The notes below the pieces were generated by a model. That model was not told where the DNA came from, did not search any database, and worked only from the letters and a program-made list of their open reading frames with translations. 64,000 nucleotides of DNA from Diadophis punctatus similis (taxonomy: Eukaryota; Chordata; Lepidosauria; Squamata; Dipsadidae): NCBI GenBank assembly GCA_023053685.1, contig JALIGW010000002.1, positions 42,538,720 through 42,602,719 on the forward strand, read 5' to 3'. Positions 11,500-22,589 of this stretch are shown piece by piece (position 1 is the stretch's first letter; the number at the start of each line of letters is the position of its first letter). Both the position numbers and the translations under genes were made by a program.

Positions 11500-12003
11500 C
11501 AGGATGGATAAAAATTGATTTTTTTAAAAAAAATGTAAATCAGATTTTTAAAATTTAAATTGGATTTTTAAAATTTAAATCGGATGTTTTTTAATTTTTA
11601 ATTTAATTTAATTTAATTTAATTTAATGGATTTCTATGCCGCCCAATCCTTGGGGACTCAGGGCGGCTCACAACATGTTATGAATTTATTTTAATAAAAT
11701 GCTTTTGAAGTAAAAAAAATCTATCTAAAGATAGTTTTCTACTTGATACATTAATAATTTAGTTTATTCAGCATGAAATGGAGCTTAGTTACACAGCATT
11801 AGGCTATATATTCTGCAATATTGAGACTGTCGGTGAGTCAATAGCAGGTGAGAGGAGGAGCCACTGTGGGACAGAGATGATAGTTGCTCTTTATAAATTA
11901 TGATTTAAATCGAGTTGATTTAAACCAAGCCTTTTTATTAGTGATTTAAATCATGATTTAAATAGTGATTTAAATCAACTTGATTTAAATCAAATCCACC
12001 CTG
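11500..12003. mobile_element. hAT-type element, CAGGGTGGATTTGATTTAAATC family
   Basis: It starts CAGGATGGATAAAAATTGAT and ends ATTTAAATCAAATCCACCCTG, with repeated GATTTAAATC near both ends. Flanks ATGAGAAA and ATGCGAAG are an imperfect 8-bp duplication (6/8), suggesting an old insertion. A CR1 tail sits inside it. Confidence 0.75.
11588..11676 (-). mobile_element. CR1 LINE 3' end fragment
   Basis: The (TTTAA)n tail is followed by ATGCCGCCCAATCC and ACTCAGGGCGGC, the reverse complement of the squamate CR1 3' terminus. Confidence 0.8.
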
Positions 12004-12437
12004 ATGCGAAGTTACAACAGCTACGTTTCCCCCTCCTCCCTCAGTAGCATTTTGGACGCTTGGCAACAGGCTCATCTTTGCAGCATATCATGGTCACGTG
12101 ACCACAATTTGTAATATATTTATTTTTGCCAGGATTTTTTGGCGTTTACTTTTGGTTTCTGGCAAAAAAAAAAAACTTATTGGGGAAAATGACTATGGCA
12201 TATGCTTAATGTTGCAAAAAATGGGGGAAAATCAGGTCTGATCATGTGATTGGTTTGGTTATGACTGTAAATTGATGACTACTTGCATAGAGACATTCAA
12301 CATCAGTATATATATCAAGGGTTTCATTACTGTTCTGTCAAGTGCTTGCTGCATATTTCTTGACAGCTTTACTGTTAATAAAAGGCAGAAGCCATTCAGC
12401 ACTTCAACATCTTATCAATTCTAAGGCTAGTTGCAGT

Positions 12438-12654
12438 ACAGGTACTCCTTGTTTAGCGGCTGCCTCATTTAGTGACTGTTCAGTAATGACAGTGATGAGA
12501 TAATAACTTTGCAACCAGATCTTGCATTTAGAACCTTTACAGATCTGTAAAGCAAAGGAAAATTGAAGATCATTTGTGGTTTCACTTAGCAACCACTTAC
12601 TTAATGATTGAATTGTCAATCCCAATTGCAGTCACTAAACAAGGATTACCGGTA
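12438..12654. mobile_element. Mariner-like MITE, short copy
   Basis: The 217-bp copy starts TACAGGTACTCCTTGTTTAG and ends CTAAACAAGGATTACCGGTA. The inverted termini begin with TA, and the internal sequence matches the TACAGGTAGTCC family. Confidence 0.75.
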
Positions 12655-12964
12655 TTTTCTGCCGTGTTTGGTCTTTACATTTAATCTTATTGCTGGGTTG
12701 CTATAAGCAAAATTTATGGAGAAGCTGGCAGGAAGTCAGAAGTTGATCTTCCCACATTTTCGCCCACCTGCCCATGTTCCACAGCACCTGACCGAAGCAC
12801 ACACCCCCACCTGCACTACAGAGTGCATTTGCCCCTTGCACTCCCTCCTCAGCTGTCTGCAGCTTTCACGTGCAGCCTGCTTGCCTGGGACTCTCACCAC
12901 TTCTCACTTAACAACCTGAGCAATCCTGGGGTTATGACAGCAACCAGGCCAGCTGAGATAGCGC

Positions 12965-14660
12965 TTGTCAAACATCATGCTTTATTGATTTAAAGAAAAT
13001 TCCTGTCCCAATCGCCATCATAACCCAAAGATTAACTGTGGTTAAGAAGGAAGCTGAAGCAGCCCCATATAGACAGGTTTGAAATTTCAAGTACAGATAG
13101 TGTTTTTAACATAGTATATGGAAAAGCCCTTTGAAGTGTGTGACAAAGCAGAGAATTGTCTTTAACCATTTTCAGCACAATGCCATATTTATTAGTCAAA
13201 TCCAGGATCCACATAACCTTATATATCTCTCAGATCTAAATTCTAATTGCCAGAAGCACCAACATTCTAATATTGTGTGTCAGCTGTAGAGATTTGGGAA
13301 GTTTCATTTTTAAGAACAGCCATCTGCTTCATGCTTAGTAAAGAAATGAGCTTGTGTGCAAGCATTAAAAATGCAGTTTCCCATTATGTTTGCCAAAGGC
13401 AATATTTCTCAATTTGTAGGACTCAAAGAAAAAAAGAGAAAGGAAAAGTTAGCCTATTAGCAGAGTTGAGCCTTTCTCCTACATGACTTGGTGTGATTTA
13501 CTCCACAACACAAACATATGTAGATTAGAAGGTAAATGCAGTTTAAACATTAATATTCTTCTCACAATGGAAATTGAAAGAATTTACCATTGACAAAAAC
13601 GCTACTGAGAGACTGCTGAAGTTTAATGAACTGAGAGAAATTTTTCATGCATATGATATGCTGAAAAACAAATAAAAACTTGCTGACAAAATGTATTTTT
13701 AAATTATATACTCATATATTATAAAACCCGTAAGTTAGACCACGTATTTTACATACAAAGTAATACCATCTTTCAGAAATCTGTGGCTCCATTTTCAATG
13801 CAGTGTCAATTGCGTTTAAATCTAATTGCTCATAAGAAACTTAGTCTTGCATGTTTATTATGTGCTTATTTTTGGTTATGTGGTTTATCCCTACAAATTC
13901 TATGATAAATTCCTTTGCTAAACAACTGTAGCAAATTACTCAGCTTGCTGGCAACATTTGATCTTGCTCTCTCCATTTAATTTTCAAATAGGTTGTTCCC
14001 AACAAAGCAGGGGGATTTTAACATCTTGACGCAAGGAACACAAGCTACAGAAGGTGCAATTGCATTATTGCTGGGAAAATTTCATGTGCTTTGCTACAAT
14101 GCCTTGTTTATATTTTTTAATTTTTTAATTAGTGGACCCAAAGTCTAACTTTTATTGGAAATTTTATTTCATTTATTCATCATATTTCTAATTTAACAGA
14201 TTCTACAGTGCTTTTTCATGGAAGTGAAAATAAATTTTAAATGCTTGCCATCAAATTTAAAAATACCATGTGTGGCATATTTCAAATTGTCCGATGTTAT
14301 CAGGAGGGCAACTGAAATGTAAAGTGACAAGGACGGTACATCTTACAAAAATAAATAGGATTGCTTGGGCCCTACAGACTCTTGTCTTTTTTACTCTGCC
14401 TCAGGCTGATGCAAGAGGGTAAGGACTAGCTACCTCCCTCAGGTAGATTCATTCTACATTCCAGCCCAAGTATGAAGAACTTTTTCTATGCAAATGTTAC
14501 ACTGAATATACAGGAAAGTAAGCCCAGTAGACACAATTCACCATCTTCCAATATATCTAAAGTCTATGTTGAATTAATTTCTGAATAGTTGAAAGAATAT
14601 TACATATTGTTAAGTTGGAACTGTGTAAACGAGCACTTCACAAAGCATCGTGGTTCGAAT
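12965..14660. other. Intronic sequence, nothing recognised
   Basis: AT-rich, with only short chance ORFs. No transposon ends, tandem arrays or splice-flanked coding segments were found. Confidence 0.6.
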
Positions 14661-14665
14661 GAAGT

Positions 14666-15290
14666 TGTTCTGACCTAGGCTTCACCAAATCACAAAACAG
14701 ACTCCTTGTCCCGGCAAAACCCATTTTTATTTGGCTATTGTGAATTCCTAGCATTCACATCCAGCAAAGTCCCGGCAAATAGTCTTTCAAGGGTAAATTG
14801 CAACAACAGACCTTATCAGTCCTTGGAGAGTTCCCAGGCTGATAGCTTCCAGGTGCAACGCTTAACAAGGAAATACTTGGCAAAGAGTCTCTGTGAGGCA
14901 TCAATTCAGATAAGCAAATCTTCACACTAATAAACGAACTAATTGTCTCCTGCAAACACCACTCCCCTTTCGCTCCTATTTATTCCCTATGGGAGGGGCC
15001 ATTCAGTGTCCCCTTGTGCCTTTACTTCCGAGTCGACCTCTGTTCATTAATTGTTCCCTTCTCCTGACAACTCTGCGCATGCACACATTGGGAACAGGCT
15101 CCAGCTGTTCTGCCCCACTTATCTCCGACTCCAAAGGTAGCTGATAACTGTCTGACAGCCCTGGTCCCATCTCTGCCTTCGACGCAGAGCACTCATCAGA
15201 GCCTTCCCCAGACTCCAGGACTGGCTCATATTCCTCCCCAACTTCCTCACTGTCCGAGTCTGCTGCCAGCTCTGCTGGCCGGGCACAACA
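14666..15290 (-). mobile_element. Solo LTR with 5-bp TSD
   Basis: The 625-bp segment begins TGTTCTGACC and ends GGGCACAACA (TG...CA) and is flanked by the perfect 5-bp duplication GAAGT (14661-14665, 15291-15295). Minus orientation is favoured because AATAAA-type signals (about 14982 and 14716) then lie towards the 3' end. No gag/pol sequence lies on either side, so the internal part was presumably lost by LTR-LTR recombination. An open frame reads through the LTR on the minus strand with an acidic Glu/Ser-rich product, but its ATG lies outside the LTR and it looks fortuitous. The class (Gypsy- or ERV-like) is undetermined. Confidence 0.85.
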
Positions 15291-15295
15291 GAAGT

Positions 15296-17505
15296 ATTCC
15301 TCCTCAAAGACAGTTAGGTAGTTTAGAGGGCTTGATGCTTTCATGACTTTCACAACTGGTTTCCATACATGCAGATACAACTGTTTCATTCCACTAGGAA
15401 TCTCAGTGGATTGTGGCTGTCAGTTCATGAAGGTGGCTGACTCTTCTGAAGTGCTTGGCTGTCTCAATGCTTTAAGGGTAGGGTTCATCCCAATAAATAG
15501 TTTAGAGTTCTCCTTTAAATGTTTTGTACTGCCATGGTTACTCCAGTAACTTATAATACATGTCTCTATACACAGTCCACCTTGAATATAAATGGAAATG
15601 GACAACTTAGTTCAAGTCTGCATTGAGACCTCTGACTCTATTTCCCTAAAAACAGGATGCTACTTTTCTAACCAAATAGAATTTTAAAATACCACAGAGA
15701 ACACAAATATTCAGACTGTTTACTAGAATCAATACAATGTGTTTGGGAGATAAGAACTGATATTTTCAAAAATGGAGTTTTATTGAAAAGTATTTAAAAT
15801 GGTAATCTAAGATTTAGATTAGAAAGGATAGTTTGATGAATAATTATATTTTCAGAGAGATAGCCCTTTGATGGATCTTGTTTCTGGGATGAAAGGAAAA
15901 ATCACAGTAGAAATGGGAAAGCCAACAGGATACAGAAACTTGTATCTTATTTTTTGCCCAAAGCAATAGGCCAATAATCCTTGGGTATTAAGGTTCAGTC
16001 CTAAAAGAATAAAAAAATTAAACAACTTTTTCTTTTAGACTTGAGAAGGTGTAATTGAGTAGCATTCAGAAAAGAACTACACAAATGTGGAAATTTAGTA
16101 TTCATCTTAGTGAAACTTGAGAATTACTTGGAGAATTCAGAGATGCATAATTTGGACACTCAGCCAAGGTGTTAATAGGGAATATTCACAAATCAGTCAA
16201 AGAAATAAGAAACTTTGAACCTCAAGGAAATTGAGTGAGCTGCAGAATTTGAACAACTGTTATAACTTTTTATTGTTATTTTTAATAAAACTTATATAGC
16301 ATAAAATTCTGAACAAATGACTTCTAGGTATTACTTCCGTCAAATCTTGGTATTAGCTAGATTTAACTAATTTTCATACAGAATAGAAATGACAGTGTCA
16401 ATTAATAGTTATAATTAATAGATATAAAGTTTATTTGATTAATTGGGTTGGGGAGAATAATTTCAGGCATACCTATGCTAATGAATATCAGAATATAAAA
16501 AAGGCAAAGACATTAACTATTTTCTAAAGAATTTTCTAAATTGTCAAGGGCACTCTTTCCTAAATTTGATAGTTCTTATTACTACCTGTGATGACCCTGG
16601 AAAAACATCATGACCTTAATCCAGGAGAGCAAGAGAAAGAAACTCAAGCCTTGATTTCTTTGGTATAAGATGGAAGGAAGGGAAAATGCTGTCAGGCAGT
16701 TGAGATATTGCTATGATAGTTTATGGTAATAATGTTTTAGTATTTGTGTATATATACACATGTGTATATGCATGTGTATATTGATGCCAGTGTCCATCAG
16801 TATTTTCATGAATTGATTAATAAGATATTTTCCAAGAGCAAGCAACATCGTAATGGCTTCAGTCAATGATCTGTTTGGAAATTTTGAATTAATATATGGA
16901 CATCAACTGTTGTTTCACCATATTCTTTCTTAACACTCCAACCTAAGACTCACTAACTAAATCTAAATCCTATATCATTTAATACAACTGAAATCCTGTT
17001 CTGTGACTCTCAGACATTTAATATTTTCTTTGTTAGAAAATTTGGCAGAGAAAATTGTAGTCTTGCATTTTTGTCAGTTAACTCTCTCATTATTTTCAAT
17101 ATAAAGATTGCTATGCCAACTGATGCAATGAAGGCAAAAGAGTTTTGAACTTTAAAAAGCAAAAACTGGGAATTCCATTTTAAAAGATGCTGAATTTTAT
17201 CTGAAATCAAAGTGTCCTTAGGGTTCAGCTTATATCTTTGATAAAAAAAGACCCACATTTAAATCATATTTAGATTTTCAAGCCGTTTGAAGGTACCACA
17301 GGACCAAAAGTTTCTTCTACTGGTAAAAACAAAACAAAGACTTTCTTGAACTTTTTTTGGACATCAAAAGTCCTTTTAAAAATATTCTTACTTTGAATGG
17401 TTAGAGATACAGTGTAGGATCCACAATTTCTTTCCTGCCACCAAAATAAACAAGCAAACAAGCAAAGGATGGGGACATTTTGAAACAAGCGTAAATGCAA
17501 AACAA
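15296..17505. other. Intronic sequence, nothing recognised
   Basis: AT-rich. A small TG/TA-alternating run lies at about 16745-16785. No supported gene. Confidence 0.55.
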
Positions 17506-17510
17506 ACTCC

Positions 17511-17650
17511 TATCCTGTTTGCCCCAAAATAAGACATCCCCTGATAATAAGCCCAATCGGGCTTTTGAGTACATGGCAATAAGGCCAAGCACTTATTTCA
17601 GGGTTCAAAAAAATATTAGACAGGATCTTATTTTCGGGGAAACATGGTGA
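17511..17650. mobile_element. MITE with CCCCGAAAATAAGAC-type ends
   Basis: Left end TGTTTGCCCCAAAATAAGAC and right end TCTTATTTTCGGGGAAACA form inverted termini of about 20 bp around a short non-coding body containing AATAAGCCC-type repeats. No clean TSD is visible. Confidence 0.7.
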
Positions 17651-17974
17651 TTCTTTCACACAAATATTCCTCTTAACCTCCACCAGGAAGAACACACACA
17701 TACGATCCAAAAGGAGGAAATTCCTCATCGAATATAAAACACAGAGCAGGCACTACATTTAGAGTGCATTACATACACCCTAAAAGTAAAGATAAGGAAA
17801 GCATGGCTTCTGGAATTCTTTCCAATGCTTTTACCCAGTAATAGCCATGGGAGATACTGATAGAATCTCAACTACAAAGAAGTAATGTGTTGCACCTCTG
17901 TGTATCTGTGTGCACTCGTGCCATGTTTTTGTATAAATGTTGCCTGTGTGTACATGTGAGACGGTAATAAGGAT

Positions 17975-18190
17975 GTGCATATTTATTTATTTATTGTTCT
18001 TCTATGCCGCCCTACTCCCTGGGGACTCACGGCGACGTACAACATTTAAGAGAACAACTAAACAATATAGTTTAAAAACAATTTTAAAGAATTTTAAAAA
18101 ATATACACAACCATACAGACGTGGGGGAGTCTCAAATCACCCTGCCTGCAGGAAGAGCCATGTCTTAATGGCTTTTCGGAATATAATATA
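17975..18190 (-). mobile_element. CR1 LINE 3' end fragment
   Basis: Starts with (ATTT)n and TATGCCGCCCTACTCC, then the reverse complement of the CR1 3' region including CTGCAGGAAGAGCCATGT, which also occurs in the larger CR1 at 36645-37605. Confidence 0.8.
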
Positions 18191-18211
18191 GTCTAGTCAG
18201 CACTGATGCAT

Positions 18212-18594
18212 ATATAGAAGTAATCTTTGACTAATGAGCACAATTGGGGCTGGAATTTCTGTTGTAAGCTGTGTGGTTGTAAAACAAGTCAGACCTAATT
18301 CTATGACAATTTTTACTGTGGTCATTAAGCAAATCATGCAGTCATTAAGCAAATCCAGTTTCCCCAACTGGCATTTTTCCCCCTTTTTGCTGGAAATAGG
18401 CAAAAAAGGTTACAAATCACGATTATGGGACAGGATCCTGCAATCAGTTGTAAATGTGAGCTGGTTGCCAAGTGGCTAAATTGCAATCACGTGGCCTGCA
18501 TGAGTGGTGTGATGGTTGTAAGTGTGAGTACAGGTCATAAGGCCATTGTAGGTTTGAACCATCATTAAATTAACAAGCACAGGATTACCTGTAC
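18212..18594. mobile_element. Mariner-like MITE
   Basis: Left terminus AAGTAATCTTTGACTAATGA and right terminus AACAAGCACAGGATTACCTGTA; the internal GTCATTAAGC and CAATCACGTG motifs match the TACAGGTAGTCC family. Confidence 0.65.
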
Positions 18595-18637
18595 TTGGTT
18601 TTTTTGTTCTCCTCTCATTGCTGTATATATGTGTGTG

Positions 18638-18725
18638 TTTCTCAACCTTTAAGATATATGGACTTAAATTCCAACCATGCTAACTTGGGAATTCTGGAAG
18701 TCCATATCTTAAAATTGCAAAGGGG
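18638..18725. mobile_element. Degenerate palindromic hAT MITE
   Basis: Diverged copy of the CAGGGGTCTCC palindrome: TCTCAACCTTTAAGATATATGGACTTAAATTCCAACC pairs loosely with GGAATTCTGGAAGTCCATATCTTAAAATTGCAAAG. Termini and TSD are eroded. Confidence 0.45.
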
Positions 18726-19211
18726 TAGAGAGTGGTCTGTATATATTGCAGTGTGGATCACATGACAGGTGGAAGGGCATTAAGAACACTGTTACCTTGG
18801 GTGTCAGTAAGGAAAGCACTGAAGATTTTTTCTGGGTTTTTTTTTCTCTTTTTCTTCTAAAGTCCTTTGGTGGATCCAGTCCATTTTCCAATCTGACATT
18901 TGAGCAACCTCTCCTACCAAATTTAATAGCACTGTATTTCCCTTTTTTTAGAGGTATGAGAGCTTATGCAACGGAGACAAATTCCTTGTGTGTCCTATCA
19001 TACTTGGCCAATAAACAATTATGTTCTGTCCTGTCCTGTCCCATTCTCCAGCTGATACCAAGATAAACAGTTCTGAACTTCTTTAGATAATTTACTTTAG
19101 ATAATTTTACTTTTGCTGAGTTGAAAAAAATCCTTAAACTCCTATACTTCTTACAGATATTACTATATACTACCCTATATAGAAGTATAGGAGTATACAC
19201 TCTTATATATA

Positions 19212-19280
19212 CTTATTTATTTATTTATTTTGGTTTTCTTATATGCCGCCCTACTCCCGAGGGACTCAGGGCGGCGTAAT
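19212..19280 (-). mobile_element. CR1 LINE 3' tip
   Basis: (ATTT)n followed by TATGCCGCCCTACTCC and GACTCAGGGCGGCG. Confidence 0.75.
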
Positions 19281-19611
19281 TACTTCTAATTATTATTATT
19301 TTTGTACAGATAAATGATACATCTAGCCACCCAGCCAATCTATAAGTAAACCACGTATACCTAAAATGTATCATTTTTCAATAATTTCACAGCATTTATA
19401 GCTTCTTTTTTTTAAAAATTCTCGCACAGACATTAACACCTATAACATTTCTTTTAGTTCCACTCTTCAACTTATCAATATTATTTCCATACAAATCTCA
19501 AAAATACTCTTTCTAGAATTCATTATTTCAGTTTCATCCCAAATCATTTAATCAGTTATTTTTAATTCCATTCCCTTTGCCAGTAGCGCCTTGTTTAGTT
19601 TTCTTGCACCT

Positions 19612-19852
19612 ATTTTTTATTTATTTTTATACTGCCATTATTATTTTTCTAAATAACTCAAGGTGGCAGACATACATACTACTCCTTCCGCTTCCTATTT
19701 TCCCCTCAACAACCACCCTGTGAGGTGGGTTGGGCTAAGAGAGAGTGACTGACCCAAGTCACCCAACTAATGTTTTATGACTAAGGTGAGACTAGAACTC
19801 ATCATTTCCTAGTTCTAGCCTGGTGCCTTAATCACTAGATCAAACTCATTCG
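19612..19852 (-). mobile_element. tRNA-derived squamate SINE
   Basis: Read on the minus strand it opens with CTAGTGATTAAGGCACCAGGC (A-box region) and has a B-box-like GAGTTCTAGTCTC. A conserved central part follows (GTCACTCTCTCTTAGCCCAACC), then a LINE-like tail with (AAATA)n. The head is tRNA-derived. It is diverged and not expected to be active. Confidence 0.7.
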
Positions 19853-19859
19853 CTATACT

Positions 19860-22340
19860 GCTAAAACTTTGTTATTTCTAACAAACTAATTATTCTTCAC
19901 TTTCTATACTTCTATACAGTATATAATCTTTAATAGTATGGGCTCAATTGCAATGGGTAAAAATAAATAATGTATTTTCAATTCCTTGCTCTCTCTGTGT
20001 GTTTTTGCCACAACTTTTTTCTGTAAACACATTATATAATAGTTTGCTTACTTTTATACAGTATTAATCCACTTCATCATTCCACCAAACACCGTCTCAT
20101 ATTCCATAATGATATATATTTTTGCTGCACAATGCAATGTAATTCTTTTCACTCTGTTCCAAGTATCTTGTACTTTCTTTTTCTTGATGTCCACTTCCAT
20201 TAATTCAACTGTGAGACTAATCCATCTCCTAACACTTTTTTATAACACAATTCATACTCTCTCTTCTGGTTCTACTTTCTACTTACTTTCATATCTCTTC
20301 TTCTGTGTGGTTTTTTTTTCCACATTCAATCACATTACTAAAAAAAATGTCCTGTCCCATATTTAGCACCTGTAATCCTTCTGACCTTCACTAATTATCT
20401 CACAATTTTTCCTCATAAATATTCAGATCAATCATGCTTTTTGAGCCATTCCTTTTTTATAGGCACAAATTAATAGATAACTGTTTAATTCATGTACATG
20501 TATTCGTGAAAATAGGTCTTTTTCAATGCAGAAACTTTATAAGTCCCCATATTATTTATTCTTGACACTGCGTACTGTATGTTATATAGTTACTACCCAT
20601 CCATTCATTCATGTAAAAACATTTTTCTTGTAACTTGGCTTGCATTAATTAACAATATTATACAACTTGTACCATAACTAACCTCTGGTTCTTCCATTAG
20701 GAATAGTTACTTGGAGATAATACAGGACTATTATAAACCTACGGATTCTTATTTTTAGAAAGAGCTGTAACAATCTAGATGAGGTTTTATCATACTCTCT
20801 GATACACATTTTAGTCCTTCATTCCTAACTAAATGTGCAATTTCATTTCCTACATATAATCTTCAATTGCAAAGTCTCATCATTTTCACTATTTCACAGT
20901 TCCACATTTCTCTCTCTCATCTTTCAAATTTTACTCTTCTTATATTCTTTCAAATCTCCTGATTATCACCCAACTAACTCACAGATATTAACATGTACTG
21001 CTCAATATGGTTTGGGTTAATAATGTGTTTAACATAACATTTCTTAGTGATATGGTGAATATGTAGACTATGTTATCAGCCTTTGTCATATTCATGCCAC
21101 CTGCAGCATTCTCTAACACTGGCATTTTTAAATTAATATTCTAGCAGAACCAAAATCCAGTTTTATCTTAAGCATAGTCACTCTGCTCTATGTAAGCTAG
21201 GATCCCTGATCCAAAAACAATTTTGCCTGAGCCCTACAAGTTAGGAGACATGTCTGTTCCTATTATATAACCAAATAGATATTCTTCCCTTTAAGAGTAG
21301 AAGAAAAAAAAGAGGTCTAGTGAAGTGGTGCAAGCAAATCTGTTAGTATATACCAAAAAATGTGTCTTTAAAAAGAAACAATTCTTACATCATTTCATAC
21401 AGTGCTTAAATCACAAGGTAGACCCACCATCACGTAGCTTGAATTAAGCTACATCCAAATGTTTTATCATATAGAACCATTGTTCTTATTAAATGTTGTG
21501 CTGGAAGTTTGCTTTGCCCCCCAAACTCAACTCTGGCTATCATAAGAATAAAGCATCGTTCCAAGAGATACATGAACTCGAGTTCTATTTTCCTATTTTC
21601 ATTAGTATATACTTTTTTTCTATTTTTATATTAAAATACAAAATTAAAGAAACAATTTATCTATAATTAAAATATTATTTCTTCTGCTTAAATAAATTAA
21701 CATTGTTTAATTAAACCTAAAAAATATCTGCGGAAAACCTAATTCATCCTAAGTATCTTTTTCAAGGCACGGCATACTAAATCTTCAGACTCACAGTTCC
21801 TGTTAGCAATTGTTTTTAGAAATATTTATAGTTTCATGTGAACCATCAATGAGTTTCTGGCCTTGAATTACATTTATGTGCCTGATAAACCAACATATTT
21901 TGTTTAATTCTATCTATAAGCACTTGTTTGCTATGAATGCAAGTATCATGATCATTTTCAACTTTTATTTTTGTAGTTATTTGCTTAACTGTAGTTTACT
22001 GAATAAATCACAGCTGGTTGGGTTCATCCAACACACTTAATCATAAACCATAGATTACATACCATGATGACTGAATTTGCCCATAATGAATCCATTATGA
22101 CTGATTATGCTTTTGTGAAACAATATGCCCAAAGCATAAATGTTTAGTTCACATGGAAATTGTTTAGTCTTTTACATTTAAAGACATAAAGGTATACAAT
22201 TAGTCAAAGTGTAGCACATTTTAGATAGAGTTGTAAAGCACATGTAAATTTTGACTGTAATGTTTTGTTAGCAGAAACTATTGTATAGTTTTAATGTCAA
22301 TATCAATGAAAGTATGTTTTCAAGTAGAACAATATTTATA
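19860..22340. other. Intronic sequence with G-poor + strand
   Basis: Between about 19320 and 21020 the + strand is rich in T and C and poor in G. No element was identified. The remainder to 22340 is ordinary AT-rich sequence. Confidence 0.5.
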
Positions 22341-22342
22341 TT

Positions 22343-22580
22343 GAGCTGCGGTGGTGCAGTGGTTAGAATGTAGTACTGCAGGCTACTTCTGCTGAATGCC
22401 AGTTGACTGCAATTTGGCAGATCAAATCTCACCCCGCTCAAGGTTGACTCAGCCTTCCATCTTTCCGAGGTGGGTAAAATGAGGACCCAGATTGTTGGGG
22501 GCAATATGTTGACTGTAAACCGCTTAGAGAGGGCTGTAAAAGCACTATGAAGCGGTATATAAGTCTAAGTGCTATTGCTA
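22343..22580 (+). mobile_element. tRNA-derived squamate SINE, near full length
   Basis: Pol III A box TGGTGCAGTGG (22352-22362) fits TRGYNNARNNG exactly. The B-box-like GATCAAATC lies at 22420-22428. The conserved body includes GGTTGACTCAGCCTTCCATC and TTGTTGGGGGCAATATG. The tail GTAAACCGCTTAGAGAGGGC...GCGGTATATAAGTC with GCTATT repeats resembles a CR1/L2-like LINE 3' end. Confidence 0.85.
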
Positions 22581-22589
22581 TATTCTTGG

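Larger units (their letters stand above)
11452..12288. mobile_element. Mariner-like MITE interrupted by a hAT element
   Basis: The left end TACAAGTAGTCCTTGATTTATGACC and right end ATTGATGACTACTTGCA are degenerate inverted termini of the TACAGGTAGTCC family. The body is split by the hAT-type element at 11500-12003. Confidence 0.7.

Noticed and set aside
15003..15389. 128-codon minus-strand ORF as a gene
   Set aside because: It starts outside and runs through a solo LTR defined by a 5-bp duplication; no protein family is recognised.
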